Positions 22,698 through 25,435 of a stretch of 25,435 nt of DNA are shown piece by piece. This DNA comes from Deinococcus sp. Marseille-Q6407. GTDB taxonomy: Bacteria > Deinococcota > Deinococci > Deinococcales > Deinococcaceae. The DNA lies in NCBI RefSeq assembly GCF_946848805.1, contig NZ_CAMPFU010000009.1, positions 1 through 25,435 on the forward strand. The letters run 5' to 3'. Numbering within the stretch: the stretch's first letter is position 1; each line of letters begins with the position of its first letter. The notes under the pieces are model-generated. The model was not told the origin of the DNA and made no database searches. It was given only the letters and a program-made list of their open reading frames with translations. A program made the position numbers and the translations under genes.

Positions 22698-23249
22698 TCA
22701 ACTCGCAGCCAGAATGCGTGACACCGTCGCCTGACTGACTCCGAAGAGCCTGGCGCAGTCAGCAGCGGTCTTTCTGCCTGACCGAACCGCTTCACGGATT
22801 TCTTCTTGCTGAGCTGGAGTCAGCTTGGGTCGGCGGCCCCCCACCCGGCCTGCGGCTTTGGCCTGTTCCAGGCCAGCCCTGGTGCGTTCACGAATCATCG
22901 CCCGCTCGAACTCTGCGAAGCTGCCGACCATCTGCATCATCATCCGTCCAGCTGGCGTGGTCGTATCGATGTTCTCGGTCAGGCTGCGGAAGCCTGCTCC
23001 CCGTCCTTCGATGTCCTCCAGCAAGGTCAGCAGGTCCTTGAGACTGCGGCTGAGTCGGTCCAGTTTCCAGACCACCAGCACATCTCCTTCGCGGAGATGT
23101 TCCAGGGCCTTGTGTAACTCCGGCCTATCCCAGCGGCCACCGCTGGCCTGTTCTTTGAAAATGCGGGTGACTCCGGCGGCTTCCAAGGCCTTGAGCTGGA
23201 GTGCGGAGTCCTGGTCACCTTTGGAGACGCGAGCATAGCCGATAAGCAT
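22698..23249 (-). CDS. Serine resolvase/invertase
   Basis: A 183-residue serine recombinase of the Tn3-resolvase/invertase type. The catalytic Ser is S9 in MLIGYARVSK; the arginine-rich motif WKLDRLSRSL and the later ERAMIRERT segment are present. A C-terminal HTH (TAADCARLFGVSQATVSRIL) binds the recombination site. ATG at 23249 is chosen, with AAGG upstream; an in-frame TTG 15 nt earlier would add MQGFP. On a plasmid it would resolve multimers or, if it belonged to a transposon, cointegrates. No matching transposase gene is in the window. Confidence 0.88.
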   Translation of the reverse strand: MLIGYARVSKGDQDSALQLKALEAAGVTRIFKEQASGGRWDRPELHKALEHLREGDVLVVWKLDRLSRSLKDLLTLLEDIEGRGAGFRSLTENIDTTTPAGRMMMQMVGSFAEFERAMIRERTRAGLEQAKAAGRVGGRRPKLTPAQQEEIREAVRSGRKTAADCARLFGVSQATVSRILAAS

Positions 23250-23284
23250 GGGAAAGCCTTGCACAAACGGAGAAGCAAAATCAC

Positions 23285-23310
23285 ACGGTGCCTCTTGGTA
23301 CGAACACCGT
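23285..23310. promoter_or_regulatory. Inverted repeat upstream of the resolvase
   Basis: ACGGTG (23285-23290) and CACCGT (23305-23310) lie between the divergent resolvase and antitoxin starts. Resolvases act at sites next to their own gene, so this could be part of a res site, or an operator of the TA pair. Confidence 0.35.
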
Positions 23311-23321
23311 TAGAATAGGGT

Positions 23322-23564
23322 AGGCGAAAGACCCTTTCTCGAATTGGGAACAGCGAGGCCCTGGTCATCACCAAAGACATGAAAGAGCTGACGGGCATCG
23401 GCAGCGAAGTGCAGATCGAGATTCAGGGGAATGCCATTATCATCACGCCGGCCCAGGACGCATCGCGTCCTGAGACCCTGGCTCGTCAGCAGCGTTTTGC
23501 TCAGGCGCGTGACCAGGTGCTGAGTGAGTACGATGACCTTTTCCGCCAATTGGCCGATGCTTGA
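23322..23564 (+). pseudogene. AbrB/MazE-like antitoxin with a lost start codon
   Basis: The frame reads RKTLSRIGNSEALVITKDM and continues to a stop at 23564, the swapped-hairpin AbrB/MazE fold that begins with a KTL-RIGNS strand in such antitoxins, then a helical toxin-binding tail. No ATG, GTG or TTG lies before the fold; the expected start codon position holds AGG (23322-23324), a single change from ATG, just after a TAGAAT -10-like hexamer (23311-23316). The first ATG (23379) would remove the DNA-binding strand. Since the toxin is also broken, loss of the antitoxin would be tolerated. Confidence 0.5.
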
Positions 23565-23936
23565 AGGCTTAAGTCGGGAAGAAGTGGAGGCGCTGCATGA
23601 CGCTCAGATCGAGCGCTATGGCGGCTCGCCCGGTTTGCGAGACCCAGGGTTACTGGAAAGTGCACTGGCGCAACCGCTTCAGGAACTGTTTGGGCAACGG
23701 CGGTATCGACAGTGCCTGCCCAGGCGGCGGCCTACCTTTATTACCTGTCACGTGCCCACGCCTTCGTCGATGCGAACAAGAGAACTTCACTGAGCTGTGC
23801 CCTGGTGTGGCTGGCCCTGCATGACCTTCGGTTGCGCCTGAGTCAACAGGAACTGTTCGACCTGACCCTGGCGGTGGCCCAGGGACAGCTCTCACTGGAA
23901 GAGGCGATCGAACGCTTTGAGCGTGCAGTCTGGTAG
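23557..23936 (+). pseudogene. doc: Frameshifted Doc/Fic toxin
   Basis: ATG at 23557 overlaps the antitoxin stop. The first frame gives MLEGLSREEVEALHDAQIER through GLLESALAQPLQELFG, the typical Doc N-terminus. Near 23690-23712 the frame is lost, and the second half continues in another frame as PAQAAAYLYYLSRAHAFVDANKRTS, which holds the Fic/Doc active-site motif HxFxDANK, ending at 23936. Intact Doc toxins phosphorylate elongation factor Tu; here the halves cannot be made as one protein. The gene runs across position 1 of the circular reading. Confidence 0.75.
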
Positions 23937-24170
23937 TGCCCACTTCAAGTTCCATTGCACAAACCTGTTGCATTTGATTTTTATTCTGCAAGGGGTTTTT
24001 GCAAGGCCGGAAGGGTGATTTCATCGGAGGGATAAAAGTGTTGCAGAAACGTTCGTTTGTGAGAAGCTTGTTGTGCTGGGGTTTGTTCACGCTGCTGCAA
24101 GGACATGGGCAGAAGTGGTAAGCGTGTAGCTTAAGTATTTCATTTATTGCAGATGTAGTAATCTGTAAGC

Positions 24171-24593
24171 ATGACAGCTTCTACCTTTAGTCCACAGCTC
24201 GAAGAGCACCAATTGCTGGCAGCCTTTGCTCGCCAACTTGAGCAGGGTGGTGCTGTAGAAATCAACCTTCCTGGACAGCCTGCGCTACCTGCTTCACCCG
24301 TATTGGTGGAGTTGCTCAAAGCTAGCCTCAAAGAATTTCAGGAAGGCAATGGGGTCACCCTCCTTACCAGCAAGCGTGAACTGAGTGCTCAGGAAGCGGC
24401 GGAGCTGCTAGGGGTCAGTCGGCCTTATCTAATTACCCATCTGCTGGAGACCGGTGTTATCCCTTACCGCAAGGTAGGCACACATAGAAGAATTGCCCTC
24501 TCGGATATTCAAGCCTTCCAAGCTGAGCAGGATAGGCAACATGCCCTGCTAGATGACATTGTGGCAGACGAACAAGCAGCTGGGATGTACTGA
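24171..24593 (+). CDS. Antitoxin of TA module 1, second reading
   Basis: Identical to 240-662, including the TAATCT hexamer (24159-24164) 6 nt before the ATG. Probably the same physical gene seen again because the window wraps around the circle. Confidence 0.8.
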   Translation: MTASTFSPQLEEHQLLAAFARQLEQGGAVEINLPGQPALPASPVLVELLKASLKEFQEGNGVTLLTSKRELSAQEAAELLGVSRPYLITHLLETGVIPYRKVGTHRRIALSDIQAFQAEQDRQHALLDDIVADEQAAGMY

Positions 24594-24595
24594 AC

Positions 24596-25150
24596 TTGCC
24601 TCCACGACTTTTTCTAGACGCCAACGTGCTGTACGGCGAGCTTCTGCGAAACCTGCTCCTGCGGCTGGCTGTCCAACGGGTGTGCACTATCTACTGGTCG
24701 GCTGAAGTGCAGCAGGAATGGAAACGTCATCTAGTGGATGACGCTGGGTACAGCGAAGCTACGATTACCCGCACACAGGAGCGAATGGAAGCTGCTTTTC
24801 CAGCAGCGAATGTCAGTGGCTACGAAGCCCTGTTACCTGACTTGCAGCTCCCTGACCCTGATGACCGCCATGTTTTGGCTGCCGCTATCCGAGCTAGAGC
24901 GAACATCCTGGTGACCTTCAATCTCAAGGACTTTCCCAAAGACACTTTGCCACCTGGCCTCGTGGTGCAGCACCCCGATGAGGTACTGAGCCACTTGCTG
25001 GAAACGAATGCAGAAGGCTGTCGCATCGCGCTGACCAAGCTGGTGGCGTCACTGAAGAATCCGCCTATGAGCCTTTCGAATGTCGCCTCTGCTCTGGAAC
25101 GAAATCAGATGCCTGAAAGCGCCAGCAGGCTTCATACACTGTCTATCTAG
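24596..25150 (+). CDS. PIN toxin of TA module 1, second reading
   Basis: Identical to 665-1219, with the same TTG start 2 nt after the antitoxin stop. Probably the same physical gene. Confidence 0.8.
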   Translation: MPPRLFLDANVLYGELLRNLLLRLAVQRVCTIYWSAEVQQEWKRHLVDDAGYSEATITRTQERMEAAFPAANVSGYEALLPDLQLPDPDDRHVLAAAIRARANILVTFNLKDFPKDTLPPGLVVQHPDEVLSHLLETNAEGCRIALTKLVASLKNPPMSLSNVASALERNQMPESASRLHTLSI

Positions 25151-25205
25151 AGCCGAGACACACCCTGACAGGTGTCAGATATTTCAAAGGGCACTCTAGA
25201 TGGAC

Positions 25206-25231
25206 AAGAAAACCCCGCTTTTGAGGCGGGG
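25206..25231 (-). terminator. Terminator, second reading of 1275-1300
   Basis: Same CCCCGC/GCGGGG stem with TTTTCTT on the minus strand, reached again by the wrap. Confidence 0.65.
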
Positions 25232-25255
25232 CGGGATCGTCAGGCTGGGGTATAG

Positions 25256-25435
25256 CTCATAACTTGCACCTTGCATAGCTGAGCGAATAGCCGTGCTGGC
25301 GCAGGAAGTCTTGCTCTTTCCGAAGCTGGCCCAGCAGGTGGTTGAGCCTGACTTCGGGGAACAAGGCGTAGAGAGCCAGGCGTGCAGCTTCCTTCAAGGT
25401 CAGGGCCTCTGAGCGGTGCAGCGTCGTCAGGGTGA
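25256..25435 (-). mobile_element. Left end of IS copy A, second reading (partial)
   Basis: Begins with the inverted repeat CTCATAACTTGCACCT and contains the last ~60 codons of the transposase (stop at 25257); cut by the end of the window. It carries the sequence of copy A, not copy B. Confidence 0.85.

Larger units (their letters stand above)
23932..25435. repeat. Terminal redundancy: repeats bases 1-1504
   Basis: The last 1504 bases reproduce the first 1504 at a constant offset of 23931, including both TA genes, the terminator and the IS left end. As the match starts at base 1 and runs to the last base, it is best explained by a circular molecule written past its origin. Confidence 0.9.

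Noticed and set aside
1..25435. CRISPR array
   Set aside because: The only tandem repeats (45 bp at 8589, 12 bp at 4481, 9 bp at 4680) have no unique spacers between units, and no cas gene is present.

Overview
The window is best read as one complete circular plasmid of about 23.9 kb, written slightly more than once around. Bases 23932-25435 repeat bases 1-1504 without visible difference, and both ends of the repeat coincide with the ends of the window, so everything after 23931 is the start read again. The host is probably a Deinococcus or close relative. Evidence is indirect: several genes have a TANNNT hexamer exactly 6 nt before the start codon and no Shine-Dalgarno (the leaderless promoter layout common in Deinococcus), the mixed GC content, and the IS4-family and toxin-antitoxin content. 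No rRNA, tRNA or CRISPR array was seen.

Layout. 1-1300: a two-gene toxin-antitoxin (TA) module, excisionase-like HTH antitoxin plus PIN toxin. 1325-2475: an IS4-family element that cuts off a small gene; that gene is divergent from an XRE regulator across a 25-bp perfect palindrome. 3132-3505: a frameshifted secreted-protein pseudogene. 3596-4514: a parA plus ribbon-helix-helix partition operon bracketed by 12-bp GAAAGAAA-type repeats, candidate centromeres. 4680-5666: a second, paralogous HTH/PIN TA module. 5667-6154: a third GAAAGAAA site and a transposase relic. 6155-8568: a beta-CASP metallo-beta-lactamase nuclease overlapping a gene of unknown function. 8589-10365: 45-bp tandem repeats, a 21-codon leader ORF and a putative replication initiator. 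10366-11892: 1.5 kb with hairpins and no convincing gene. 11893-13214: two unknown genes. 13248-14010: remains of a ribbon-helix-helix gene and an Xre/MbcA-type antitoxin with only a stub of its RES toxin. 14348-21016: a type I restriction-modification operon, hsdR-phd-vapC-hsdS-hsdM, with a TA pair inside. 21282-22466: a gene start truncated by the second IS4 copy. 22698-23936: a serine resolvase and a decayed AbrB/Doc TA pair that runs across position 1.

How the parts fit: replication (putative Rep plus repeats), segregation (ParA plus RHH), multimer resolution (serine recombinase), five TA loci of which two look dead, and a type I RM system that also acts as an addiction module. Very little is cargo in the usual sense. 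The least explained parts are the beta-CASP/unknown-protein pair, the 11893-13214 pair and the long structured intergenic region.
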